This document shows, in pieces, positions 22,378 through 32,893 of a stretch of DNA of 64,000 nt. Within the stretch, counting starts at the first letter, position 1. Each line of letters starts with the position of its first letter. This stretch comes from Ixodes scapularis (Eukaryota > Arthropoda > Arachnida > Ixodida > Ixodidae): contig NW_024609857.1 in NCBI RefSeq assembly GCF_016920785.2, forward strand, positions 192,027,027 to 192,091,026, written 5' to 3'. The notes beneath the pieces were generated by a model. That model did not search any database. It was not told the DNA's origin and was given only the letters and a program-made list of their open reading frames with translations. The position numbers and the translations under genes were made by a program.

Positions 22378-23150
22378 GTTAAGTACGAAGAGTATCACTG
22401 TCATTGCGGAGTCCCAACTGCTAGTTGCTGAAATTTCCGTGGAGTGTCAAGCTGGCAAGTGGCCTTCGGCAGAGCAGGCGTCTGCAGCGTATACGGCTGC
22501 AACTGAGACACCGCCAGGATCGCGATCGGCGACAACATGACACTTCTCTAACGTCACAAAACGGAAAGCAAAATTTTTTTTTTTAAGAGATTACTTCCCA
22601 TGTCTGGTCCAAACTACCAAATACGACTGGATATAATTATGATAGAGTCAGATATAAACACAGGGTCTGGATTTGAAGGTGGAAATAGGACGTGTCAGTG
22701 TTTGACTGAGGATCCCATTTATTCAGTAAAGCACGAATATTGAGAGGAGTCCCAGCCGAGAGCCGCAGCGCTCCTGTTTAATCTGTCCTAGGCTCGACAG
22801 AGGAAGGTGACGTAAAATGGCAGTTCACAGGCGCGTTGCTGGGCTAACAGGGATCGAGCTCGGGTGAGGTAAGTTTTTCAGGGGCTCCGCTTGGGAAAAG
22901 AATGGAGGACTAAACAAGCGAAGGGACTTGGTACAAAGCCGCGCTTTACCGTGCGTCCCTGGTGAAGCATGCGTACTTATAGTAGTCGTGGTGGTAAAAA
23001 ATAGATTGAATTTATTCTAAGTGAATGAACGACCGCAAATTAATAAATATATCAGATAGTTCATGCAAAATGAGTGAAAGTCAGCGCGAAACAAGTTGTC
23101 GCCTGCTGTTATTCTCTGACGCTAAGAACGTACATTACAATGAAAGTTAC
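22378..23150. other. Intergenic DNA, nothing recognised
   Basis: No gene seen between copy A and the fold-back element. Confidence 0.4.
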
Positions 23151-23347
23151 TATACTCGGCGACAACTTTTCTTGGCAATGCAGTGGAAGGTACGTCCCGC
23201 GCCCGCTCTCCCATTTTGAGTGTACGCAGGCTCTCCTCCTCTCCCCGAAAATGGGGGAGGAGGGGAGTCTGCGTACACTAGAAATGGGAGAGGGGACGCG
23301 GGACGTACCTTCCACTGCATTGCCAAGAAAAGTTGTCGCGGAGTATA
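23151..23347. mobile_element. 197-bp near-perfect palindromic MITE
   Basis: The sequence from tatactcggcgacaac to gttgtcgcggagtata folds on itself over almost its full length, with arms of about 90 bp. For example tggaaggtacgtcccgcg pairs with cgcgggacgtaccttcca. The loop is small. Confidence 0.9.
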
Positions 23348-25449
23348 ATGCGGTGAAATCTGTTTATTTACGCCACAAGCCTAGAGGTACACAGTTATGT
23401 TCGTCATTAACTCGCCTAAGAAAAAACATTAAAATCGTCGATGTCCTGTATGTGGTACCTTTCTCCCGCAGCGTAATACTTAAGACTTGATAAAACAAAT
23501 AGTTCACTCCTCATGCACATCATGAGTGCACTACTTAGGGAAGGTCAGCTCGATCTGAGATCAGTAGATTCGTGAATTTGAGGAAGGCATAGAACGCAAC
23601 GGGAGCCGTTTAGCTCGAAATTATGAGTGTCTTTGATTGAGTCGTTCCTAAGAGTTGTAGAGAATGTTCATTCTTACTTTCAGGCACATGAATTGTTCAG
23701 ATAATATAATGTATTACCAATTAAAAAAATGTACGACTATTGGCTTTGTACGGCGTTTAAACAAAAGGTCAAGGCTAAATCATCGTTTTTAAAAGCACTA
23801 GCTAACTTGCAAAGTAATACTACTGCCTACACAACGCGCAATAGTGAGCCTTGAAAAGTTTGCACCCATACAACAGTCTACGGGCAAGCTATGCAGAAAA
23901 ACAAACTGCCAATATTACTAAATGAATTATGGCGAAAATATCGATGTGATAGTTATCACAGATTCAAAACATTGCGTAGTTATTTCAACCCCAAGTCTAC
24001 CTTTTGTCTAAAAAAAATTTAACTGCGTAATATTAGTGCATTTTGAGCATTGGTGTGCATATGTAGGATTTTCTCTTTTTTTTGCATTACTATACCTTAA
24101 AAGATATTTTTTGTTGGTGCGCTTAACTTAGTCCATTATTGGTTCCCTTTTTTGACTTTTATCTTTTTTTTTTTTTTGACGCTGAAAATTGTATTTTATG
24201 TTGAATCGTTTAGTGCTGCAGAAATGTCAATGTGTGTGCCTGCGGCTTTTCAAGCTGTTCTCGTGACAGCTTTCTTCCGCAAGTCTTCAGTATCCTGTAG
24301 GTTGTACTTGATTCAAAGAAATAAACATCAAATGTCAACCATATAGAACGTTACGGAAAGATACAGACGCACCCAAATAATGGCTCCCAAAAACAAGCGC
24401 GCACCAGAAAGAACGTACAGGACTGCGTGAAATCGTCGGGTCCCGGAACGTCCGCATACCCTACGCGCGCAGTCGATCGCCCTCCTTTCTGGCCCTTTCC
24501 TTCAAAAAAGCTCAACAGAGCCACAGCACTAGCCTAGCGTCGAAGAAACAAATCGAGCAGTCCTGTGTTAATCCACAGTACGGCTGCAGTGATAGCTCAT
24601 ACACGTCACGGTGAAGTCGTTGGACATCAAATTCGCGTTTAGGCACCGTAGGCTGCGTGAATAACTCGTTCAGAACAAAGTAGACATCTGACCATCTTGT
24701 TACGAACGCTGTTGTTGTTGTTGTTCTTCTTTCGGAGTGCGTAATTGCGCGTTTTCGGACACGAGCTTTGTCATTAACAGTGCTACGACGGCGTGTTGTT
24801 ATCAACTATTTCTTTATGTTTTTTTTTTCAGAGAGTGCGGGCAGATGGCATTGGGTAGTACAAAAACCTTAAGTATCAAGCGGGTTGTTAACGCTGCGGC
24901 CTAGCTCTATGGTGACGCCTCTGGTTTAGACGCAGTGGACCCAGGCACGATTCTTATGTGTGGTGTGCGACCTCGTTTGAGGATTTGGCAACGTCGACCA
25001 CGCACACCCTACGCGCTACAACGCCAAGTACATCATCTGCAACAACACGAACTACAACTTCAACATCAACAAGTGCAACTTTAACAACGGACATCATTTC
25101 CGGTGGTAGGAAGAGCCCATAACAACTTGTCCACCCCTTCCCCCCCTCCCCATACTTCCCAACAACAAGAACACACACAAAGAAAGATTAAAGCGTTTAT
25201 CTTTCATGACTGACAAAAAAAAAAAAAAGAAACTAATCATTGGCCACGCCTCTACCCAGCGTTATTGATGATTGGCTCACTCAGAATGGTCGCATATTCC
25301 GAAGGCTTTGATGAGACAGGTTGATGGATGGATCGATCAAGCTGAACCCCCTGAATCGGGCGACGGCTTACGCCACCTAGCCAGTCTTTTTTTTTTTTTC
25401 TAACACTTATTTAACATAGAGTTATACATATAGATATTTATTCTTAAAA
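23348..25449. other. Intergenic DNA, no gene called
   Basis: AT-rich. A Thr/Ser-rich + strand stretch near 24985-25105 (ATSTTHTLRATTPSTSS) is probably ACA/ACG-rich low complexity and was not called. Confidence 0.4.
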
Positions 25450-25960
25450 GCTATAACCCGTACGACGGAGGCGCCTGTGTGCGACCGGGTGCATAGCCCT
25501 CCGCATAACGGGTCGCCACGAAGAGAATAATAAAATATTTATTCCTCCCTTCACCTATGCCACCAGTCTGACAATCTCTTCTTGGTTATCTCCACCTTCC
25601 CCGTGATTATTTTCCCTCACTATCCCTAAATCCCAGCGTGTTTTTTTAACTATTCGTCTCTTCAGCTACTGCAGGGTGAAGCCCCCACGGTAAAGTCACA
25701 AATGCTCAGCCGTCTCTTCCTCCTCTGCACAAGCTCCACACCGTACATACTTCCTGATATCTATCTCTATATGTCTTAGTGCGCAACACTTCCGTTCTTG
25801 CCTCCAACAACAAGGAGCTTCCTCTAGAATTGTCGAAGATAAGTTTTTTTAAGAAAGTTCTTTTTACCCGATTTGTCAATTTCCAAGCTCTGAAATGCGC
25901 TGAAATGCCCTGAAAAATTGCACTGTAACGACACAATTCGTGTGCTATTTCAGCGACATC
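25450..25960 (-). pseudogene. LINE C-terminal fragment
   Basis: The minus strand reads FLKKLIFDNSRGSSLLLEAR, TEVLRTKTYRDRYQEV and, after a frame slip, CTVWSLCRGG. This is like the C-terminal Cys-rich end of arthropod LINE polyproteins, where such a stretch is followed by a zinc-binding C-x2-C region. It is truncated and frameshifted. Confidence 0.5.
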
Positions 25961-27553
25961 AAGGGGGAGAAGCGAACATGCGGCCGAGATCAGGCCCTCC
26001 CTTAATCCTCTCATGCATTGCGTGCACATGTGAGGACAGTTTTTTTTTCAGTTTTTTTACAACGCGGCAAACAGTCTCACACCATACTTTGCAGCATGGT
26101 GCCCTCAAGTGAACACAGAAAAAGCTTTTCCGGTCGGTCGATAGATGGCAACACTTGTCGACTGTCACCAAGATGCTAGGTTTTGCTATAGCAACAATCA
26201 GCAGCATTTCGTATAGCTAAATACTTTTTTACCGTCAAAGCTCTAGCAGAACATTAAAAAGAAAAAATGGGATTGTGCTAGCCATACATACTAGCAATCA
26301 AAATTGCGCAATTATTTCTCTCCACTAGTTGTGTTGACGCTCACTATATCTGTCCTCCAATGGGGAGACCATGCATCGAAACTGCCCTCATTTGGCTTCA
26401 CGCGCTTTCGACTTTTGCCAGCAAAATACCTTGACTCCTTACGCTTGGGAGTTTTATACCGATCTGTATTCTCTTCATTGGAATGAAAGAGCCTAGACAA
26501 AAGTTTTGCCCCACAAGGGAAGAAATTAACGCAATATTAGATATAACAATCTTAGACATTAGACATTAGATAATCTTAGGTGACTGAAAACGGCCTTGAT
26601 GTGAGCAGTGATAAAGAACCGCAGCCTGCAGATGTCTGTAATGTTGGTGGGACGCACGACGGACCTGTGGGCATTGCGATGTCCCGCTTTGCATCGAGTG
26701 CTTTGAAAGGTTTCATGCATCGTGAGACATGCCGTGCAATTTCCAGTGACACATGATTTTGCTTAGTATTGTAATACCGAAATATACCAATATAACAGTG
26801 CCAACGTGTTCTAGCCCGTATATATTAATCATTTCTATTACCAAAAGACTACTGCGTTATATCAACAATTAGATTATCTGACTACTGGAATACGCGTTGT
26901 TTTTAATTGGGGACATGTCCGTTCTGCTTTAGCAAAATATATTTTTAAGTTAAAAATATTTTATTTACTTCACAATTGGTTCAGATGAAATTTCACACAT
27001 AATGTACTTTAATTTTTATATAGTCATTATATTTTATGGATGAGAGGGTTATATTGTGTCCCGTGGCAAACTTTAAGCTAAATTTGTTTGTTTGTTTTAA
27101 ACGGGGAAAGTTTATTTTATTACATACGCGTCCCACTTAGGCACTGAAAATGTTTTGTTTTGTTGTTGTCATTATAGTGTTCCAAAAATACATATTTCGA
27201 GCTTTTTTGACGGGTACAGAGGCTGACAAGATCAAGCTTAATTTTTGTTTTCGGAAGCAATGTTCTTATAATGAAACATGTTAATAAAGGTAGCTGTTTC
27301 AATAAGAATCTATAAAATGTAAAAAAAAAACAAAAAAAAAACAACAAAACAAAGAACGATGCCCTTTTTATGTTTAGGTGCCATTTCCAAGAACTTCTGC
27401 CTTAATTGTCAGAACAGCTTTACTGAATAAACGCACGATCCGTCCCGATCAACACGCGAAAATACGATTGCCGCTTAAGAAAAAGCTAAAGAAAGCTCAC
27501 TTTTAGCCCTGCTCTTCGAGCAAGGACGGACACCGCATTCGCATTGTGTCGAC
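25961..27553. other. Upstream region of the glycine-rich protein gene
   Basis: AT-rich, with poly-A/T runs. The proximal 130 bp before the start codon are less AT-rich and may hold the core promoter and 5'UTR. No clear TATA element was chosen. Confidence 0.4.
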
Positions 27554-30442
27554 ATGAACGCGCTGCTTTCGGTTCTGATTCTCGTAGTCTACAATATAAC
27601 GTTTATAGATGGAAAGCTGAACGTTACTTTCTTACAGTCTAAATGCACTTTGTACGCGCATGAAGAAAATTCGTCTCTCAACGTGCTCAACATTGAAAAC
27701 GGCAAGCCAGCATCGTCATCGCGAAATCGAGTGAAGCGAGCCCCTGAAGATGGCGGTACCAACAGAGGAATCAGCTTCAGTTACGGCGAGGCGGGGACTG
27801 GCGGAGGACAAAGATTCAGCTACGGAACAAGTGCAGGAGGAAGTTCTGTGGGTCAACCCTACAGCTACAGCTACTCCGCTCAAGGTCCAGGGTACTCTCA
27901 AGCTGCCTACCAAGGCCTTCCTGCGCGAGGAGGATTCGCCAACACGGGAGGACTTGTCGGCGGTATGACACCGGACTTTGGCGTGCAGAGACTGGGCTAT
28001 GGCCTCGGCAATGGAGGTCAGCTTGGCGGAATGGCGTTCCAGGGACAGCCGGCCTTCGGAGTCATGAGGTCGAACATTGGAATGATTCCCGGTGGCGGCA
28101 TGCTGGGCTTCGGTTCGCAGCCGGCGTTTGGAGGCACTGGTTTAGGACTACGCGGGGGTGGCATCAATGTAGGCTTTCCCGCAACTGTCCTTGGAACTGG
28201 TCGAATGGTAGAGAGAGGATTTGGAATTGGAACCTCTCAACTTGGACTAGGAGGATCTGGGATTGGACTGGGTGGACTGGGCGGCGGCAGAGGCATCGGC
28301 TTTGGAGTGCGGCCAGGTTTTGGTGGAGGCGGACTACAGATGGGAATGTTGCCATCACTCGGATCTGGCATGATAGGGCAATCTGGCATGTTCGGTGGCG
28401 GTCTAAGAGGCGGAAGAATTGGGGGAGCGATGATGCCCATTGGTGGTGGTCAGTTCGGTTCCCTTCGGTCTTTGGGGGGAGCCACCGGAGGGCTCAGAGG
28501 GGTCATGATGCCCATGGCGAGTGGACTTCTGTCGTCTCTTGGATCGATGAGCTCTGGCCGATTCCTTTCGTCTGGTACTGGAGGCGGTATGGGAGGTTCT
28601 AGTTTAGGCCTCCCGAGTATTGGCAGTTTGAGTAACATTGGTGGAATGGGGCTTCGAAACATGGGGGGCCTCGGAGGATTGAGAGGATTAACAAATTTAG
28701 GGGGAGGCTCACTTGGCCTCATGAATGGTGGAGGCTCCCTTTCAAGGCTTGGCGGTGGTCTGGGAGTTGCGAATGGCGGGAAATTTTCCTTGGGTAGTCT
28801 TGGCGGTTCAGGTGGAGGCCTAGGCATGGGATCAGGTGGTACGGGCGGGTTCTCACTTGGATCGGGAGGGCTCCGGGGTGGCAATGGACGATCTATGATT
28901 GGGATTTCAGGAGGTGGGTTAGGGGGAGGCCTTCGATCAGGTGGGGCTGGAGGTGGCATAGGAAGGGGCGTATCAATGGGAGCCGGTAGGGGTGGATCTC
29001 TTGGCGGTGGATTAGGTGGAGGAACTTTGGGTGGAGGCAGAGGTGGGTCTTTGGGAGGAGGGCTAGGAAGTGGATCAATGGGAGGAGGTAGAGGAGGATC
29101 TCTTGGTGGAGGCTTAAGGGGTGGATCTTTGGGGGGAGGCCGAAGTGGATCTTTGGGAGGAGGCAGAGGTGGATCTTTGGGAGGAGGCTTAGGAGGTGGA
29201 AGTACGAGAGGAGGTCGAGGCGGATCCTTTGGTGGAGGGATAGGTGGCGGATCTATGGGAGGAGGCAGAGGTGGATCTTTAGGAGTAGGTATAGGGGGCG
29301 CAAATTCGGGAGGAGGTAGAGGCGGATCTCTCGGCGGAGGATTGGGCATAGGATCTATGGCAGGAAGTAGAGGCAGATCTACGGGAGGAGGCTTAGGGGG
29401 TGGAAATGTAGGAGGAGGCAGAAGCGGATCTTTCGGCGGAGGACTAGGAGGTGGATCTATGGGAGGAGCCAGAGGTGGATCTTTGGGAGGAGGCTTAGGT
29501 GGTGGAAGTATGGGAGGAGGAAAGGGCGGATCTCTAGGTGGAGAATTAGGTGGAGGATCTATGGGAGGGGGCATAGGGGGCGGAATTTCGGGAGGTGGTA
29601 AAGGCGGATCTATCGGCGGGGGGTTAGCAGGCGCATCTATAGGAGGAGGGGGAGGCGGAGCTTCCGGTGGCGGACTAGGGAGTGGGGGTTTGGGATTGGG
29701 GACGGGTGGATCCCTTAGCGGGGCATCAGAAGGTGGATCGCTTGGAGGAAGCTTGGGTGGCGGGTCTATGGGAGAATCAACAGGCGGAGCTCACGGGGAC
29801 GGAGCGAAGGGATCCCTCGGAATAGGCCTGGGAGAAGGTGGAGGATCTTTCACTGGTGAACTGAAGGATGACGGTAAAGGAGGTAAAATAGGACTGGCAG
29901 CTGGATCCCACGGGGCAGGGTTAGGTGGGAGCTTGAAGGGGGAAGCCGGTGGAGAGGGCAAGGGTATTGGTCTGTCACTTGGAGAAGGGCTGAAAGGTGG
30001 TGCCGGAGCGGTCGGTGGAGCGCTTGGCGGTAGTATGAAAGGAGGTTCGAACGGAGGAGGCGAGGGCTCGGCTGCAGCAGGATCACTCGGACTCGGATTG
30101 AAAGGTGGACACGGCGAATCTGGAGGCATAGGGCTTGACAAGAGTGGCTCTCTGGCCGGAAGCATCGACAGGGGGGCGTCATCTGGAGGGTCTTTAGGCA
30201 TTGGGTTGAACGGTGAGCACGAGGGATCTGGAAAGGGCGGATCGCTTAGGGGCGGCTTAAGTGGCGGGGTCGGTGCTGACGGATCGCTTGGAGTTGGCGT
30301 AAAAACCGGGCACGAGGGAGGTGGTGTTGGCGGCAGCGCAGGCACATCCCTTGTAAGTGCTGGCCTGAAAACCGGGTCAAATATTGTAAAAGATGGAGGC
30401 GGAATCGGGGTGGGCGCTTCCCTTCACAGTGGTCCCAAGTAA
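27554..30442 (+). CDS. Secreted glycine-rich structural/cement-like protein, 962 aa, single exon
   Basis: Residues 1-20 form a signal peptide (hydrophobic ALLSVLILVVY core), so the product is secreted. A short propeptide-like segment follows with the only cysteine I see (Cys31) and N-glycosylation sites at Asn23 and Asn39. It ends in RVKR at 59-62, a furin-type cleavage site. The rest is a Gly/Ser/Leu/Met-rich low-complexity chain. Residues 75-120 are Tyr-rich (YSYSAQGPGYSQ). The middle has dozens of imperfect blocks of the form GGGRGGSLGGGLGGGSMG. The last third is richer in Lys, Glu and His (SLGLGLKGGHGES). Such proteins in ticks are typically attachment-cement or cuticle components; that role is inference. 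The ATG follows the in-frame context at gtcgacatg; no intron is needed. AATAAA lies 439 bp after the stop. Confidence 0.9.
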   Translation: MNALLSVLILVVYNITFIDGKLNVTFLQSKCTLYAHEENSSLNVLNIENGKPASSSRNRVKRAPEDGGTNRGISFSYGEAGTGGGQRFSYGTSAGGSSVGQPYSYSYSAQGPGYSQAAYQGLPARGGFANTGGLVGGMTPDFGVQRLGYGLGNGGQLGGMAFQGQPAFGVMRSNIGMIPGGGMLGFGSQPAFGGTGLGLRGGGINVGFPATVLGTGRMVERGFGIGTSQLGLGGSGIGLGGLGGGRGIGFGVRPGFGGGGLQMGMLPSLGSGMIGQSGMFGGGLRGGRIGGAMMPIGGGQFGSLRSLGGATGGLRGVMMPMASGLLSSLGSMSSGRFLSSGTGGGMGGSSLGLPSIGSLSNIGGMGLRNMGGLGGLRGLTNLGGGSLGLMNGGGSLSRLGGGLGVANGGKFSLGSLGGSGGGLGMGSGGTGGFSLGSGGLRGGNGRSMIGISGGGLGGGLRSGGAGGGIGRGVSMGAGRGGSLGGGLGGGTLGGGRGGSLGGGLGSGSMGGGRGGSLGGGLRGGSLGGGRSGSLGGGRGGSLGGGLGGGSTRGGRGGSFGGGIGGGSMGGGRGGSLGVGIGGANSGGGRGGSLGGGLGIGSMAGSRGRSTGGGLGGGNVGGGRSGSFGGGLGGGSMGGARGGSLGGGLGGGSMGGGKGGSLGGELGGGSMGGGIGGGISGGGKGGSIGGGLAGASIGGGGGGASGGGLGSGGLGLGTGGSLSGASEGGSLGGSLGGGSMGESTGGAHGDGAKGSLGIGLGEGGGSFTGELKDDGKGGKIGLAAGSHGAGLGGSLKGEAGGEGKGIGLSLGEGLKGGAGAVGGALGGSMKGGSNGGGEGSAAAGSLGLGLKGGHGESGGIGLDKSGSLAGSIDRGASSGGSLGIGLNGEHEGSGKGGSLRGGLSGGVGADGSLGVGVKTGHEGGGVGGSAGTSLVSAGLKTGSNIVKDGGGIGVGASLHSGPK

Positions 30443-30880
30443 AGATAAATGCTCTAATATTATTCATTCAGTACTCAAAGATCGAAACTCAGTTACCGCT
30501 GTGATTGTGCAAGTAATTTTAACATGATGCACTACTAATCATAGAAATATATCAATTAGGCAAACGACCTGAATCCAGTAAAAAAGCAGTTTGCACCTTT
30601 TATTGTTGCGGATGTTTAGTTTTTTTTATTGAGGCAGCATATAGATTTGTAAGCCTTTATGCGTTTCTTTAGCAGGTATTTCACGACAACCAAATGTATT
30701 TCTACTATTCATTGATGCATGTGAATATTTAAGAAATATTCGTATATTTATGCTGCTTAATTGAACCCTGTGGTAATTCAGTTCATCAATTGAAAATTGA
30801 AAATTGTATTTCGTGCGTTTTTAATTGTTACGCTGAAGAAACACAGTTCTATCTGGAGAAACACTCTTAAATGTGATTTT

Positions 30881-30886
30881 AATAAA
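30881..30886 (+). terminator. AATAAA polyadenylation signal for the glycine-rich gene
   Basis: A canonical hexamer about 440 nt after the TAA stop, followed by T-rich sequence (gtttttgttctttttgtttc). Confidence 0.6.
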
Positions 30887-31603
30887 ATGGTATGCTTATA
30901 ATATGGTAATATATTCCTAAGGAAAGGCGTTTTTGTTCTTTTTGTTTCTTCTAACTGCTTTACAGTAGTAATATATGTTTTCCCATTCCAGATAAAAAAG
31001 AAGAGAAGCGCTCTCGATCGTTACTGCAGGCATATACAATACGGCACTTAACAAAAATATCTACACAGACAAACTTTAAATAGGACTAAAAGCGACTATA
31101 GGACAGAGATGGCATTTTAAGGAACAAGAATTTTTCATCCATCGGTCAATCGCATAGCCAATAAGCGTTGTTTTAAAATACGTCATTCCAAATCAATTGG
31201 CTTTCGGGGTTCTCCAAGTAACGATTCAGAAATGCCCCTCTTGAATGAGTCCTTCTATTTAGTTGCACACTTTTGGCGGAAGGGAATGCATTGAAACTAT
31301 TCGTAGATTGTATGTTTTCAAAGCAATCACGCTATACATTTGCTAGCGATTTGGCGCATCCTGTAACTTGTAAAGATACAAATCTTTTTTTTTCTTTTTT
31401 TTTTTAAGGAAGCTTTAGTTTCTTACAATATTATGTGTTAGCGATAGAACGCACAGATGTATCCCTGTTGAGGGTATCTTTAATTGAACATCCAGTACGG
31501 ACGTGTCCTATTTTGTGTGGACGAGGCCGCTTCTACAGGGTACAGTGCACAAGTACGTCTTAGGTACAAATAAGGCCCAGTTATCGTGCTATATATAGTG
31601 CCT
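30887..31603. other. Intergenic DNA, nothing recognised
   Basis: AT-rich, no gene. It ends at a TTAA (31604-31607) followed by agggacactgcaatga, a possible transposon end (see findings). Confidence 0.4.
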
Positions 31604-31704
31604 TTAAAGGGACACTGCAATGAAAAACAAACGTTTTTTAAAACTTTTTGGGGGATACGTATTTTTTTCTTAATATTTCCACGAATTCTATGTAACGCGA
31701 AATT

Positions 31705-32199
31705 AGAGCGCAGCTTTTGAGGAGGAGGACTGGAGGGTATAGAGGGGAGGGTGTAGCAGACAGCCTGCTATCATCATCAAAAGGCATAATGAAGCCAGGT
31801 GCACGGGCTGGCGTGGCTGCTAGCTCGGGTGTTCGGCACAGTCTGTCGTGGCGGCCGCACATGCCTAGTTTCGCCTCCTCGAAATAAATATATTTGCAAC
31901 CTGAACCAAGCTACAACAGATGGTAAAACTCCTCCTTCTCCTCCGTACAATTCCGATTGGTGTTGAGGTCACGTGACGTCAGTTTTTCCGCTAAATCTAG
32001 CGGAGGAACTGAATTTTTTTCATAGGTGACGTGGCACGAAGACAAGTGACGTCGTTTTGCCCACTAAATTTAGCGGGAAAATTGAGGTCACGTGATCTCA
32101 ACACCAATTCAATTTCCCGCTAAATTTAGCGTGGCGGTAACGTCGAAGCCGACGGCGACTCTGGGAAACCCGAAAATGGGCCTCTAAGAGCTGCGCTCC
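31705..32199 (+). mobile_element. GAGCGCAGCTC-bracketed repeat, copy B
   Basis: The left bracket agagcgcagcttttgaggag is preceded by atgtaacgcgaaatt. The right bracket aagagctgcgctcc ends near 32199. The interior array (31965-32140) holds four variants of CCGCTAAATTTAGCGG alternating with GGTCACGTGACG and GGTCACGTGATC, followed by the gccgacggcgact tail seen in copies A and C. Confidence 0.7.
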
Positions 32200-32399
32200 A
32201 GAGCAAATAGAATCAATTTAGGTGGAGGTCAAGGCCCGCTCTATGACGCGCCCAACAGATAAATGGCCCAACCCATTATTACTGGATTGGCTTGGCTGCT
32301 CGACCGAACAAGTTTAAAAGTGTCTCCCTTTCGTGACATCCGGTGCGTCTAGAGCACTGATCTCAATGTCTATTTTCTGGATTGCGTTTGACCAGCTTC

Positions 32400-32515
32400 G
32401 CCTGTGGAGGTGAATGCGGTCACCAACGTTACTAAAACACTCAGTTGGGAAACTCGCCGTCGAAACCTGGGCCGCTGGCGTCCACCGAGACCGAGCTAAA
32501 TGCGACAACAGCGCC
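32400..32515. repeat. Interspersed repeat fragment, inverted copy at 39822-39945
   Basis: caacgttactaaaacactca plus gttgggaaactc here is repeated on the opposite strand at 39.9 kb. Conservation extends to the ends (accgagctaa, cagcgccac). Confidence 0.75.
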
Positions 32516-32893
32516 ACTCTTTATCGTTTGTCTGTACTGTGGTCCCCTTGAGCTTTTTGAAAGCCTGTTTTTGCGTAAAAACAAACGAAAAAGACTCTTT
32601 TTGTATGGAATTTATTGAAGTTTAGTACCAAATGATGGGCGCGTGATGTTTTTATCATCTTTAGTTCTCAAGGTTTTGCGGAACAATTAATATTGTTTTC
32701 ATACAACCTTGCCTCAGCGGGCCTTTCAGGTAGCACGTCCTGACCTAGGTGCATTTTAACGTCAGTACTTGAACGCGGCGCGTCCGCCGGGGAGGCGGGG
32801 GTGGCACCGCTCGTTCGTGTGAAGCGTCTCTAGTTTTGCACGCGCCCAGGGACCTCAATTTATTTGTGGTCCCCGGGGTTCGAAGCCTCCGCC

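Noticed and set aside
22226..22540. A 104-codon + strand open frame rich in Ser and Thr
   Set aside because: It begins inside the palindrome repeat copy A and reflects its (tca)n-like and GC-rich tail.
24985..25105. Thr/Ser-rich mucin-like + strand stretch
   Set aside because: Low-complexity ACA/ACG-rich sequence without a convincing acceptor or continuation.
28450..29574. A 374-codon proline-rich open frame on the minus strand
   Set aside because: It lies antisense to the glycine-rich gene; Gly codons read backwards give Pro and few stops. No start context or family support.
29791..30345. A second proline-rich minus-strand frame
   Set aside because: The same antisense effect of the glycine-rich coding sequence.
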